Shown: positions 6,379 through 12,472 of the stretch, piece after piece
Position numbering within the stretch: the stretch's first letter is position 1
How the letters are laid out: each line of letters starts with the position of its first letter
Source of the DNA: Oscillospiraceae bacterium
Lineage (GTDB): Bacteria; Bacillota; Clostridia; Christensenellales; Aristaeellaceae
Length of the DNA stretch: 12,472 nucleotides
Direction: 5' to 3'
Assembly: GCA_031282605.1 (NCBI GenBank)
Contig: JAITDK010000118.1
Coordinates: 1 to 12,472, forward strand
Program-made: the position numbers and the translations under genes
The notes under the pieces: generated by a model
Databases searched by the model: none
What the model saw: only the letters and a program-made list of their open reading frames with translations
What the model was told of the DNA's origin: nothing

Positions 6379-8553
6379 CTACTTCGCCTCGAATATGTAT
6401 ACCTGGCTGTCCGCGTCGCCTTGCGCGGAAGCGGGCACAAAACCCGCGTTCATCAGCGCCGCTCCATCGAATACGCGCCCTCCGCCTTGCTCCCGATAAA
6501 GATCATCCGCGTTCAGGCCTTTCAGCTTTACTCGCCTTGGCGTTGGGTTGGGTCGCGCCACGGGCTGGAACGCGCATAGCACGACCTTCCGCCGATCCTC
6601 GGAAACCCATTGCCACGCGGTGTCGCCGGCGGATTGTAAATCGAATGGACTCTGCAGCCGCGTGAACCGCGCCGTCTGAAAGAAACCACGCAGCGCCTTG
6701 ACGCGTTCAACCTGCTCCCGCGCGGCGTCCATGTCGTCGGGATTCAGTTTACCCAGATCCAGCTCGAACCCAAAGTTCCACCCTAGCGCCGCGTCGCAGC
6801 GCATCCTCATTGAGGTAACTCTCCCGGTTTGATGGTTCGGGCTGGCGCTGACGTGCGCGCAGATCGACGAAGGCGGGTAAGCGTAGCTGGTACCATACTG
6901 GATCTTCAGCCGTTCAACCGGGTCGGTATCGTCGCTGGTCCATGTCTGGGGCATGTAGTGCAGTATGCCGGGATCAAACCTCCCGCCGCCGCCGGAGCAG
7001 CTCTCAAACAGCACGTTCGGGAATCGCGAGGTGATCGCTTCCATCACGCGGTACAAACCCAGCATGTATCGGTGCTGCGTCTCGAATTGACGTTCGGGCG
7101 GTTGAGCCGCGCTGAACGGCTCGGTCATGTTGCGGTTCATGTCCCACTTAACGTACGCGATAGGAGCGCTTTGCAGCGCCGCGCATATGGACTCGACGAT
7201 ATAATCCTGCACCTCGTGTCGCGAGAGATCGAGTATCAGCTGACGCCGCGCCTCGGTGCGCGGACGACCTTCGGCGTGAAGGCACCAATCCGGATGCGCG
7301 CGGTAGAGATCGCTGTCTGGCGACACCATCTCGGGTTCGAACCACAATCCGAACATCATACCGGCTTCGTTGACCTTCCGCGCGAGACCGTCGACCCCGT
7401 CCGGCAGCTTTTTCCGATCAACCACCCAATCGCCCAGCGAACAATTATCCGAATCGCGTTTGCCGAACCAGCCGTCGTCCAGCACCATCAGTTCCACGCC
7501 CATGGCCTTCGCGCGCGCGACGATGTCCAGTATCTTAGCCTCGTTGAACTGGAAGTATGTCGCCTCCCAGTTGTTGATCAGGATAGGGCGCGGCTTATCG
7601 CGCCAAACGCCTCGGCACAGGCGGGTTCTGTACAGGGTGTGGTATATATGCGAAACGCCGTTCAATCCATCGGCGGAGTAGACCAGCACGGCCTCCGGCG
7701 TCTGAAACGACGCGCCGGGTTCGAGGCGCCACTGGCATGTTTCGGGATTCAAACCGATCGACACGCGTGTGTCGCCGTTGTTGTTGACGCGCGCCTCGGC
7801 CAGGAAACTGCCGCTGTACACAAGGCTGAACGCCCACGCCTCGCCGGAGAATTCGCCTGTATCGCCGTTGACCAGACAGATCCATGGGTTCTCTTCATGA
7901 CCGGACGCTCCACGCTGACTCTCTATGCGCAACGCCGCCTGACCGACGGTCTCGCGCTTTACCGCGCGTTCGCGTGCCCACGCACCGTTTAGATGAACGA
8001 GTTCGTATCCGCCGCCGAATAACGGCACGCCGGCGCTGAGCATATGGGTGAGCCGCAGCGCCGACGACCCGCCGTTGGTCAAGCGTATCGATCGGGTCAT
8101 CGCGTCCAGCGCCTCGAACACCGTGTATGCCGCCAGCGTTTCCAGGCCGGTCAAGTCGTCGCGCAGCGTCAGCGTCAGCGTAGTCGCCTCGTCGTCATCC
8201 TGCGCATATGTGGCGGGCAAACCCTCAAGCGGCGGTTTACCCCGCGCTATGCTATGCGATACGTACCGCAGGCACGTCATGTCGTCGCCGCGCTCGTTGA
8301 TAGCGCGCACAGCCGGCGTACCATACCACCCGGCGCCGCGCGTTGGAATCTCCAGCGGCAACCGTCCGCGCTTCAGATCGAACGACGCGCCGTCACGGAA
8401 ACTCTCCGCCAGATAACCCACGCCGCCGCGCGGCAGACGCGCGCCCCAGTACAGGTTCAGTAATTCGCCCCGCTCATCCAAACGCAGGCAGTATGAAAAA
8501 GACTTGCCTGATATATGGAATACCCGTTCGGTCTCGTCAAACGCAATCGGCAT
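6379..8553 (-). CDS. Alpha-galactosidase, glycoside hydrolase family 36
   Basis: Hydrolyses terminal alpha-1,6-linked galactose from melibiose, raffinose, stachyose or related oligosaccharides, with retention of configuration. The 724 residues match the full GH36 length (AgaA and MelA types): N-terminal beta-sandwich (about 1-310), TIM barrel (about 320-630), C-terminal beta domain. Conserved motifs are NWEATYFQFNE (328-338), LDDGWFGKRDSDNCSLGDWVV (358-378), nucleophile Asp471 in YVKWDMNRN, SCSGGGGRFDPG (518-529), and acid/base Asp541 in TWTSDDTDPVERL. The 70-residue gap between the two catalytic Asp equals that of AgaA. There is no signal peptide, so it acts in the cytoplasm on imported sugars. 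The start at 8553 is set by GGGGAGG 7 nt upstream; the open frame extends 206 codons further only as antisense-free GC-rich shadow over the ABC gene. It lies 23 bases after the ABC exporter stop. Confidence 0.95.
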   Translation of the reverse strand: MPIAFDETERVFHISGKSFSYCLRLDERGELLNLYWGARLPRGGVGYLAESFRDGASFDLKRGRLPLEIPTRGAGWYGTPAVRAINERGDDMTCLRYVSHSIARGKPPLEGLPATYAQDDDEATTLTLTLRDDLTGLETLAAYTVFEALDAMTRSIRLTNGGSSALRLTHMLSAGVPLFGGGYELVHLNGAWARERAVKRETVGQAALRIESQRGASGHEENPWICLVNGDTGEFSGEAWAFSLVYSGSFLAEARVNNNGDTRVSIGLNPETCQWRLEPGASFQTPEAVLVYSADGLNGVSHIYHTLYRTRLCRGVWRDKPRPILINNWEATYFQFNEAKILDIVARAKAMGVELMVLDDGWFGKRDSDNCSLGDWVVDRKKLPDGVDGLARKVNEAGMMFGLWFEPEMVSPDSDLYRAHPDWCLHAEGRPRTEARRQLILDLSRHEVQDYIVESICAALQSAPIAYVKWDMNRNMTEPFSAAQPPERQFETQHRYMLGLYRVMEAITSRFPNVLFESCSGGGGRFDPGILHYMPQTWTSDDTDPVERLKIQYGTSYAYPPSSICAHVSASPNHQTGRVTSMRMRCDAALGWNFGFELDLGKLNPDDMDAAREQVERVKALRGFFQTARFTRLQSPFDLQSAGDTAWQWVSEDRRKVVLCAFQPVARPNPTPRRVKLKGLNADDLYREQGGGRVFDGAALMNAGFVPASAQGDADSQVYIFEAK

Positions 8554-8576
8554 ATGCGCGCCTCCCCGCCATTTCG

Positions 8577-10364
8577 TTATACAGCCTCCATATATTGGTG
8601 GTATAGATCGTAGTACACGCCGCGCCTTGCTATCAGCTCGGCGTGAGTGCCTCGCTCGGCAATGCCCTCGTCGGTCAGCACCCATATCACCGTAGCGTTG
8701 CGGATGGTCGTCAAACGGTGCGCTATCGTGAACGTCGTGCGGCCTTTCGCCAGGCGTTCGAGGGATTGCTGCACCACCCATTCGCTCTCGTTGTCCAGCG
8801 CGGAGGTGGCCTCGTCGAGTATCAGTATCGGTGGGTTCTTCAGGAACACTCGTGCGATTGAGATGCGCTGCTTCTGTCCTCCTGAGAGCTTGACCCCCCG
8901 CTCGCCAATATACGTATCGTATCCTTGGGGCATTTGCTCGATGAACTTGTGCGCGTCGGCCAGCTTCGCCGCCTCGATTACCTGTTCGCGCGTCGCGCCT
9001 GGCCGACCGTAGATTATGTTGTCGAATATCGTGCCGCTGAACAGGTATACGTCCTGCTGCACGACGCCTATGCGCCGCCGCAGCGACTGGACGCGCAGGT
9101 CGCGGACATCGTGCCCGTCGACGCGTATCGCGCCGCTCGTCACATCGTAAAATCGGGGAATCAGGCTGCACAGCGTCGTCTTGCCTCCGCCTGACGGCCC
9201 TACCAGCGCTACGTTCTCGCCGGGTTTGACCTCCAGGTTTATGTGTGTCAGCACATCCTTGGACTCGCCTTTGTACTTGAATGAGACGTTGTCGAACGTG
9301 ACCGCGCCCTTGACGTCGACATATTCCTCCGCGCCGACCTTATCCTGAATCTCTACGGGCGCGTCCAACAGCTGGCAGAACCTCTCTACTCCCGTAATGC
9401 CGCGCTGGAACTGCTCGGTAAACTCCACTATGCGCCGCACGGACGCCAGCAGCGTCGTCACATACAGCAGGTACGCAATCAGATCGGCCGCCGTTATGCT
9501 GCCCCTTATTAGGAACAGCGATCCTGAGACGACGACGAGCAGATACATGATCCCGTCAAACAGTCGCGTGCTGGTGTTGAAGCCGCCCATATAGAAGTAC
9601 TGCGTCCGCTTGATCCTCTCAAAGTCGTTGTTGCCGCGCGCGAACTTCTCCTCTTCCATGTGTTCGTTGGCAAAGGATTTTACCACCCGTATGCCTAGAA
9701 GGCTGTCCTCCACCTGCGCGTTTATCTCGCCGATCTGACGCCGTCCCGCCAGGAACGCGGCGCGCATCTTCTTATTAAAAAACCGCGTAGTCCACACCAT
9801 CAGCGGAATCACGCAGAATATGATCAGCGTAAGCGGAACGCTCATGGTGCACAATATCGCGAACGACGCCGCTATCTTGATCGCGGCTATAAAGAATTCC
9901 TCCGGGCAGTGGTGGGCGAACTCGGCCACGTCGAACAGGTCGCTGGTAATCCGCGCCATAACCTGTCCTATCTTTGTCTCGCTGTAGAATGAGAACGACT
10001 GCCGCTGAAGGCTGGCGAACAGGTCGCGACGCATGGCGGTTTCCATATATGTGCCCATAATGTGCCCATATGAACTCATATAAAAGTTGGCCGCCGCGTC
10101 GACCAGGCGCAGCGCGAGATATATGCCGCCCAAAGACAGTATTCTGCTAACAGTCAGCGCGGCGATATCATTCATTGCTGTATTGGTAATAAATCTCACG
10201 ATCAACGGTAGGACGATGTCACACAGCGTGGTCAGAGCGGCGCAGAATAGATCGAACACCAGCATGGATAGAAACGGGCGGTAGTATGGCAGAAATCGAT
10301 GCATCAGGCGGAACGTTGGAGTCATGTGTTCCAGGTCGGATTTGTTTGGAATCGCTGAGGTCAT
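8577..10364 (-). CDS. ABC exporter, fused permease and ATP-binding half-transporter
   Basis: A 595-residue half-transporter of the MsbA/LmrA/MdlB type, with a six-helix membrane domain (about 28-325) fused to a nucleotide-binding domain (about 352-595). Walker A is GPSGGGKTT (389-397, Lys395), the Q-loop is VVQQDVYLFSGT (434-445), the ABC signature LSGGQ is at 493-497, Walker B ILILDE at 513-518 with catalytic Glu518, and the H-loop His is 549. All catalytic residues are intact, so a homodimer can work; no partner half-transporter is adjacent. Substrates of this class are lipids, drugs or peptides and cannot be read here. ATG 10364 is preceded by AAAGGA inside a tandem-repeat leader. It is the first gene of an operon with the alpha-galactosidase. 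Confidence 0.95.
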   Translation of the reverse strand: MTSAIPNKSDLEHMTPTFRLMHRFLPYYRPFLSMLVFDLFCAALTTLCDIVLPLIVRFITNTAMNDIAALTVSRILSLGGIYLALRLVDAAANFYMSSYGHIMGTYMETAMRRDLFASLQRQSFSFYSETKIGQVMARITSDLFDVAEFAHHCPEEFFIAAIKIAASFAILCTMSVPLTLIIFCVIPLMVWTTRFFNKKMRAAFLAGRRQIGEINAQVEDSLLGIRVVKSFANEHMEEEKFARGNNDFERIKRTQYFYMGGFNTSTRLFDGIMYLLVVVSGSLFLIRGSITAADLIAYLLYVTTLLASVRRIVEFTEQFQRGITGVERFCQLLDAPVEIQDKVGAEEYVDVKGAVTFDNVSFKYKGESKDVLTHINLEVKPGENVALVGPSGGGKTTLCSLIPRFYDVTSGAIRVDGHDVRDLRVQSLRRRIGVVQQDVYLFSGTIFDNIIYGRPGATREQVIEAAKLADAHKFIEQMPQGYDTYIGERGVKLSGGQKQRISIARVFLKNPPILILDEATSALDNESEWVVQQSLERLAKGRTTFTIAHRLTTIRNATVIWVLTDEGIAERGTHAELIARRGVYYDLYHQYMEAV

Positions 10365-10370
10365 TTTGAC

Positions 10371-10425
10371 TGTCCTTTCAATGTCCTTTCAATACCCTTG
10401 CAACACCCTTGCAATAGCCTTGCAA
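10371..10425. repeat. Five 11-bp tandem repeats in the ABC exporter leader
   Basis: Units of exactly 11 bp, plus-strand consensus NNNCCTTKCAA: TGTCCTTTCAA twice (10371-10392), then TACCCTTGCAA, CACCCTTGCAA and TAGCCTTGCAA (10393-10425). In the minus-strand transcript each unit reads UUGMAAGGNNN, so every copy offers an AAGG Shine-Dalgarno-like core, and the last copy is the ribosome binding site of the exporter gene. The two gene-proximal copies are identical and the three distal ones form a second subtype, as if the array grew by duplication. Confidence 0.85.
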
Positions 10426-10437
10426 TGTGGCACCTTA

Positions 10438-10457
10438 GCGCCGCCTTATTGCGGCGC
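10438..10457 (-). promoter_or_regulatory. 5' leader hairpin of the ABC exporter mRNA
   Basis: GCGCCGC (10438-10444) and GCGGCGC (10451-10457) form a perfect GC-rich 7-bp stem with a 6-nt loop. It begins about 11 nt after the predicted transcription start and lies just before the 11-bp repeats. It may protect the 5' end or act in leader control. Confidence 0.5.
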
Positions 10458-10474
10458 GCATACCAATTGCGTCT

Positions 10475-10503
10475 ATTGTACACGATTTTTATGTTTGTGG
10501 CAA
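10475..10503 (-). promoter_or_regulatory. SigA-type promoter of the ABC exporter-alpha-galactosidase operon
   Basis: On the minus strand, TTGCCA (10503-10498) and TACAAT (10480-10475) are separated by 17 nt. Predicted transcription start is near 10468, giving a leader of about 104 nt that contains a hairpin and the tandem repeats. Confidence 0.75.
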
Positions 10504-10557
10504 GCGGCGCATTGACATGGCTCAGGACAATGACCCTGTGATGCAGACTGATAAACA

Positions 10558-10586
10558 TTGACGAGACGCGCCATAAAAGGTAAAAT
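10558..10586 (+). promoter_or_regulatory. SigA-type promoter of the DeoR-epimerase-isomerase operon
   Basis: TTGACG (10558-10563) and TAAAAT (10581-10586) are separated by 17 nt. Predicted transcription start is near 10593, within a perfect palindrome. The -35 boxes of the two divergent promoters are about 55 bp apart. Confidence 0.75.
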
Positions 10587-10597
10587 CAAATTGATTT
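10583..10597. promoter_or_regulatory. Perfect palindrome over the -10 and start site, likely DeoR-family operator
   Basis: AAATCAA-A-TTGATTT is a perfect 15-bp palindrome overlapping the -10 box and the predicted start of transcription of the regulator gene. DeoR-family repressors commonly autoregulate through such sites. The link to this regulator is inferred. Confidence 0.55.
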
Positions 10598-10651
10598 ATC
10601 GGTTTAAGGACGACCAACCCGCGAACAAGCGACCCGAATGGGAGTGACGCG

Positions 10652-11419
10652 ATGCTGGCGCTGGAACGGCGCGGACAGATACTATCCAGACTGATGAGCG
10701 CCGGCAATGTGCTCGTATCAGGCTTGAGCCGCGAGTATCAGGTCACGGAGGAGACTATCCGGCGTGACCTGGAGCGGCTGGAACAGGAGGGTTTCGCGAG
10801 GCGGACATACGGCGGCGCGGTGAGGGCCGACGGCGCGCAGACGGAATTGCCTTACCAGATTCGCCGCCATACGCAGGTGGAGAGCAAGCGGACAATGGCC
10901 GGTTTGATCGCCGAACGCATCCTTGACGGCGAAAGCCTCGCGCTGGACGCGTCCACGAGCGCGCTGTTCGTGGCCCGGGCGCTGACTTCGCGGCGTAGAC
11001 TATCGTTGATCACCAACTCCATGGAGATACTCGCCGAGCTGGCTGGAAAGACCGATTGGACGATACTCGCCACGGGCGGCGCGCTCAAGGGCAGCGCGCT
11101 GGCGTTCGTCGGACCGCAGGCGGAACGGATGATCGGCGGGTTTCACGTAAACCTGGCCGTGATGTCATGCAAGGGGTTGGATGCGGAGATAGGATTTACC
11201 GACACAAACGAGGCGGACGCCGCGATCAAGCGCGCGTTCCTGCACTGCGCGGATAGGGTTGCGTTTCTGGCCGATTCGAGCAAGTTTGGCCGCAGGGCGT
11301 TCGCGCGTATCGCCGAACTGCCCGCCGCGTCGTGGATCGTGACGGACGCGCCGCCGCCGGAACCATGGCCACGCAGACTTCAGGAGAAGGGGATCGAACT
11401 GATTGCGCCGGAAGGATGA
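10652..11419 (+). CDS. DeoR/GlpR-family transcriptional regulator
   Basis: A 255-residue DNA-binding regulator, usually a repressor released by a sugar phosphate. The N-terminal winged helix-turn-helix carries the DeoR signature VTEETIRRDLERLEQEGFARRTYGGAV (31-57). The C-terminal sugar-phosphate sensor has the ISOCOT-fold landmarks LDAST (98-102), LITNSMEI (119-126), GGALKGSALAFVGPQAE (142-158), DAEIGFTDTNEADAAIKRA (177-195) and LADSSKFGRRAF (206-217). The ATG at 10652 has GGGAG 7 nt upstream. It is the first gene of an operon with an AlsE-like epimerase (3-nt gap) and an RpiB-type isomerase, so its inducer is probably a phosphorylated pentose or hexose. A palindrome over its promoter suggests autoregulation. 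Confidence 0.93.
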   Translation: MLALERRGQILSRLMSAGNVLVSGLSREYQVTEETIRRDLERLEQEGFARRTYGGAVRADGAQTELPYQIRRHTQVESKRTMAGLIAERILDGESLALDASTSALFVARALTSRRRLSLITNSMEILAELAGKTDWTILATGGALKGSALAFVGPQAERMIGGFHVNLAVMSCKGLDAEIGFTDTNEADAAIKRAFLHCADRVAFLADSSKFGRRAFARIAELPAASWIVTDAPPPEPWPRRLQEKGIELIAPEG

Positions 11420-11422
11420 TAG

Positions 11423-12169
11423 GTGTTGATGGATCAGACAGAACAGGCTGGACGCGGCGCGCGGGATGGGCAAGCGCAATCGGCGCGGGTACGCTGTGAA
11501 TGGGCCGCACCGTCGCTGATGTGTATGGATTTCCTGCGGATAAAAGAACAGCTTGAAGTAGTTGCGCGCCGCGCGACGTTCGGACATGTGGACGTGATGG
11601 ACGGGCACTTCGCACCGAACCTGACGCTGTCGCCCGACATGGTTCGCGTGTTTCGCCGCGTGACCGACATGCCGTTGGACGCACACTTGATGACGACCGA
11701 TCCCTCCAGGTGGATTGAACCGTTCGCCCAGGCGGGAGCCAGCATAATAACCCTGCACGCCGAGACCATATGGAACAATGCGTTCCGGCTGTTCGACAAG
11801 ATCGAGGCGCTTGGATGCCAGCCCGGCCTCGCGCTATGTCCGGCGACGACGATCGGCAGCGTCGAGCATCTGCTGGAACGCGCGCGGCTGCTGACCATTA
11901 TGTCGGTGGACATCGGTTACGCAGGCTCGCCGTTCATTCCGGAGATGCTCACGAAGATCGAGGAGGCGCGCGATTTCCGCGAGCGAAAAGGGCTTAGATA
12001 CGTGATACAAGTGGACGGCGGATGCGGCGCGAAGACATTCAAGCCGCTGAAGGCCGCGGGCGCTAATCTGTTTGTGCTGGGCACTTCGCTGTTCCGTAGG
12101 GGCGAGGCGGAGCGTGATCTGGACGTCGCGTTCGACGCGGTTGTGGAGGAATTCCATGAGCGGCGTTAA
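11423..12169 (+). CDS. alsE: D-allulose-6-phosphate 3-epimerase (AlsE-like), ribulose-phosphate 3-epimerase family
   Basis: Interconverts ketose phosphates at C3: allulose-6-P and fructose-6-P for AlsE, or ribulose-5-P and xylulose-5-P for the sister Rpe. The sequence is closer to AlsE: APSLMCMDFLRIKEQLE (29-45), HVDVMDGHFAPNLTLSP (55-71), AHLM (87-90), GYAGSPFIPEML (165-176) and IQVDGG (195-200). Metal ligands His55, Asp57, His88 and Asp198 are all present; Asp57 and Asp198 are the acid/base pair. It carries about 25 extra N-terminal residues before the usual start of the barrel. GTG at 11423 has AAGGA 6 nt upstream; ATG at 11429 is the alternative. Its stop overlaps the start of rpiB by 14 nt and falls on the left boundary of element E2. 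Confidence 0.85.
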   Translation: MLMDQTEQAGRGARDGQAQSARVRCEWAAPSLMCMDFLRIKEQLEVVARRATFGHVDVMDGHFAPNLTLSPDMVRVFRRVTDMPLDAHLMTTDPSRWIEPFAQAGASIITLHAETIWNNAFRLFDKIEALGCQPGLALCPATTIGSVEHLLERARLLTIMSVDIGYAGSPFIPEMLTKIEEARDFRERKGLRYVIQVDGGCGAKTFKPLKAAGANLFVLGTSLFRRGEAERDLDVAFDAVVEEFHERR

Positions 12170-12472
12170 GGCCTGTTCGGAAAATAACGCGGTAGGGGCG
12201 GAAAAGACGCTGCAAGACCCCTGCGTGATTGCCCGAACAGGCCCTAGCAGGATCGGTTTCGCGTGCGACCACGCTGGGTTCGCGCTGAAGGAAACGTTGA
12301 TGGCGCATGTGCGCGGGCGCGGATTGGAAGCGGTCGATTATGGAGCGTTCGGCAAGGAACGCGTGGACTACAACGAGTTCGGCGAAAGCGCATGCCGCGG
12401 GGTGCGTTCGGGTGAGACGGACGCGGCGGTGCTCGTGTGCGGTACGGGCATGGGCATGTCGATCACGGCGAA
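12156..12472 (+). CDS. rpiB: Ribose-5-phosphate/allose-6-phosphate isomerase B, with a 26-residue palindromic-element insert (3' end cut by window)
   Basis: RpiB/LacA-family aldose-ketose phosphate isomerase: ribose-5-P to ribulose-5-P, and in E. coli also allose-6-P to allulose-6-P, the substrate of AlsE. The visible 105 residues include RIGFACDHAGFALKE (32-46) and the catalytic-cysteine motif VLVCGTGMGMSIT (92-104, Cys95). The ATG at 12156 has GGAGG 6 nt upstream and overlaps alsE, so the start is firm. Normal RpiB proteins begin only a few residues before the ACDHAG-type motif; here residues 5-30 are encoded by element E2 plus a duplicated TA. Removing those 78 bases gives MSGVSRIGFACDHAG, a standard N-terminus. 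The frame stays open through the insert, so the protein is probably made. Whether it is active cannot be told from sequence. Confidence 0.9.
   Translation, partial: MSGVKACSENNAVGAEKTLQDPCVIARTGPSRIGFACDHAGFALKETLMAHVRGRGLEAVDYGAFGKERVDYNEFGESACRGVRSGETDAAVLVCGTGMGMSITA
12169..12244. mobile_element. Palindromic MITE-like element E2 (76 bp) inside rpiB
   Basis: The ends form a 22-bp inverted repeat with 18 matches, including a perfect 11-bp core: GGCCTGTTCGG (12170-12180) and CCGAACAGGCC (12233-12243). TA flanks both sides (12167-12168 and 12245-12246). An inner GGGG (12195-12198) can pair with CCCC (12218-12221), so the whole element can fold as one long hairpin. Its left and right ends match E1 in the same orientation; E2 looks like E1 without about 143 internal bases. 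It is read in frame within rpiB, and its first base A completes the alsE stop codon TAA. Confidence 0.8.

Noticed and set aside
6004..6579. Several open frames of 100-180 codons on both strands across E1 and its flank
   Set aside because: They are Arg-rich shadows of GC-rich inverted-repeat DNA, cross the promoter, the element and the terminator, and have no ribosome binding site or recognisable domain.
8554..9171. A 206-codon N-terminal extension of the alpha-galactosidase reading frame
   Set aside because: It lies within the ABC exporter gene on the same strand in another frame, is Arg/Pro-rich without family features, and the internal ATG at 8553 has a strong ribosome binding site and gives the normal GH36 length.
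10371..10425. CRISPR-like array
   Set aside because: The units are 11 bp with no spacers and there are no cas genes; it is a simple tandem repeat.
10435..10461. An 8-codon leader frame (MRAAIRRR) at the start of the ABC exporter transcript
   Set aside because: Its ATG lies only about 7 nt from the predicted transcription start and has no ribosome binding site; it overlaps the leader hairpin. Too weak to annotate.
10361..10558. A 65-codon upstream frame ending in an ATGA overlap with the ABC exporter start
   Set aside because: The overlap hints at translational coupling, but the only good promoter lies inside this frame, so its start would not be transcribed; its C-terminal part is just the 11-bp repeats.
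11435..11510. A third copy of the palindromic element in the AlsE N-terminal extension
   Set aside because: Only GAACAGGC resembles the element end; there is no inverted repeat, no inner block and no TA pair at suitable positions.
11165..11913. Long minus-strand frames opposite the DeoR and AlsE genes
   Set aside because: Antisense shadows of two well-supported coding regions, with Arg/Pro/Ser-rich composition and no domain signature.

Overview
The window is GC-rich bacterial chromosome with dense, mostly short-spaced genes. It has strong Shine-Dalgarno sites and several sigma70/SigA-type promoters with 17-18 nt spacers. Gene style suggests a Bacillota lineage, perhaps a gut or anaerobic Clostridia/Christensenellales-type carbohydrate fermenter: DUF975-like membrane protein, YbxB-like single-domain methyltransferase, RsuA, DeoR regulator, GH36 alpha-galactosidase and GlgC. 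That assignment is inference; no rRNA or marker gene is present.

Layout, left to right. (1) The 5' end of glgC (minus) with its promoter, then about 300 bases without an intact gene that hold a possible gene remnant and a 12-bp inverted repeat. (2) A Gfo/Idh/MocA dehydrogenase (minus) and a sugar-phosphate isomerase/epimerase-type TIM barrel (plus) diverge from a shared control region rich in short direct and inverted repeats. (3) Housekeeping genes: an RsmC/YbxB-like rRNA methyltransferase (minus), a 129-aa protein of unknown function (plus), and an operon of a DUF975-like polytopic membrane protein followed by rsuA (minus). (4) A 219-bp palindromic element (E1). (5) A minus-strand operon of an ABC exporter followed by a cytoplasmic GH36 alpha-galactosidase, with a strong terminator. 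Its leader carries a hairpin and five 11-bp direct repeats reaching to the start codon. (6) Diverging from it, a plus-strand operon: DeoR regulator, AlsE-like epimerase and RpiB-type isomerase (cut by the window end). This set resembles an allose/allulose phosphate or pentose phosphate catabolic module.

The most striking find is a pair of related palindromic elements. E1 (6024-6242) is intergenic. E2 (12169-12244) is a shorter relative lying inside the start of rpiB. Both are flanked by TA. Removing E2 plus one TA takes out exactly 78 bases (26 codons) and restores a normal RpiB N-terminus, while the overlapping alsE stop stays a stop codon either way. This looks like an in-frame, TA-targeted MITE/palindromic insertion that now encodes 26 residues of an enzyme, analogous to Rickettsia palindromic elements. 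A second theme is short direct repeats with an 11-12 bp period at three promoters or leaders.
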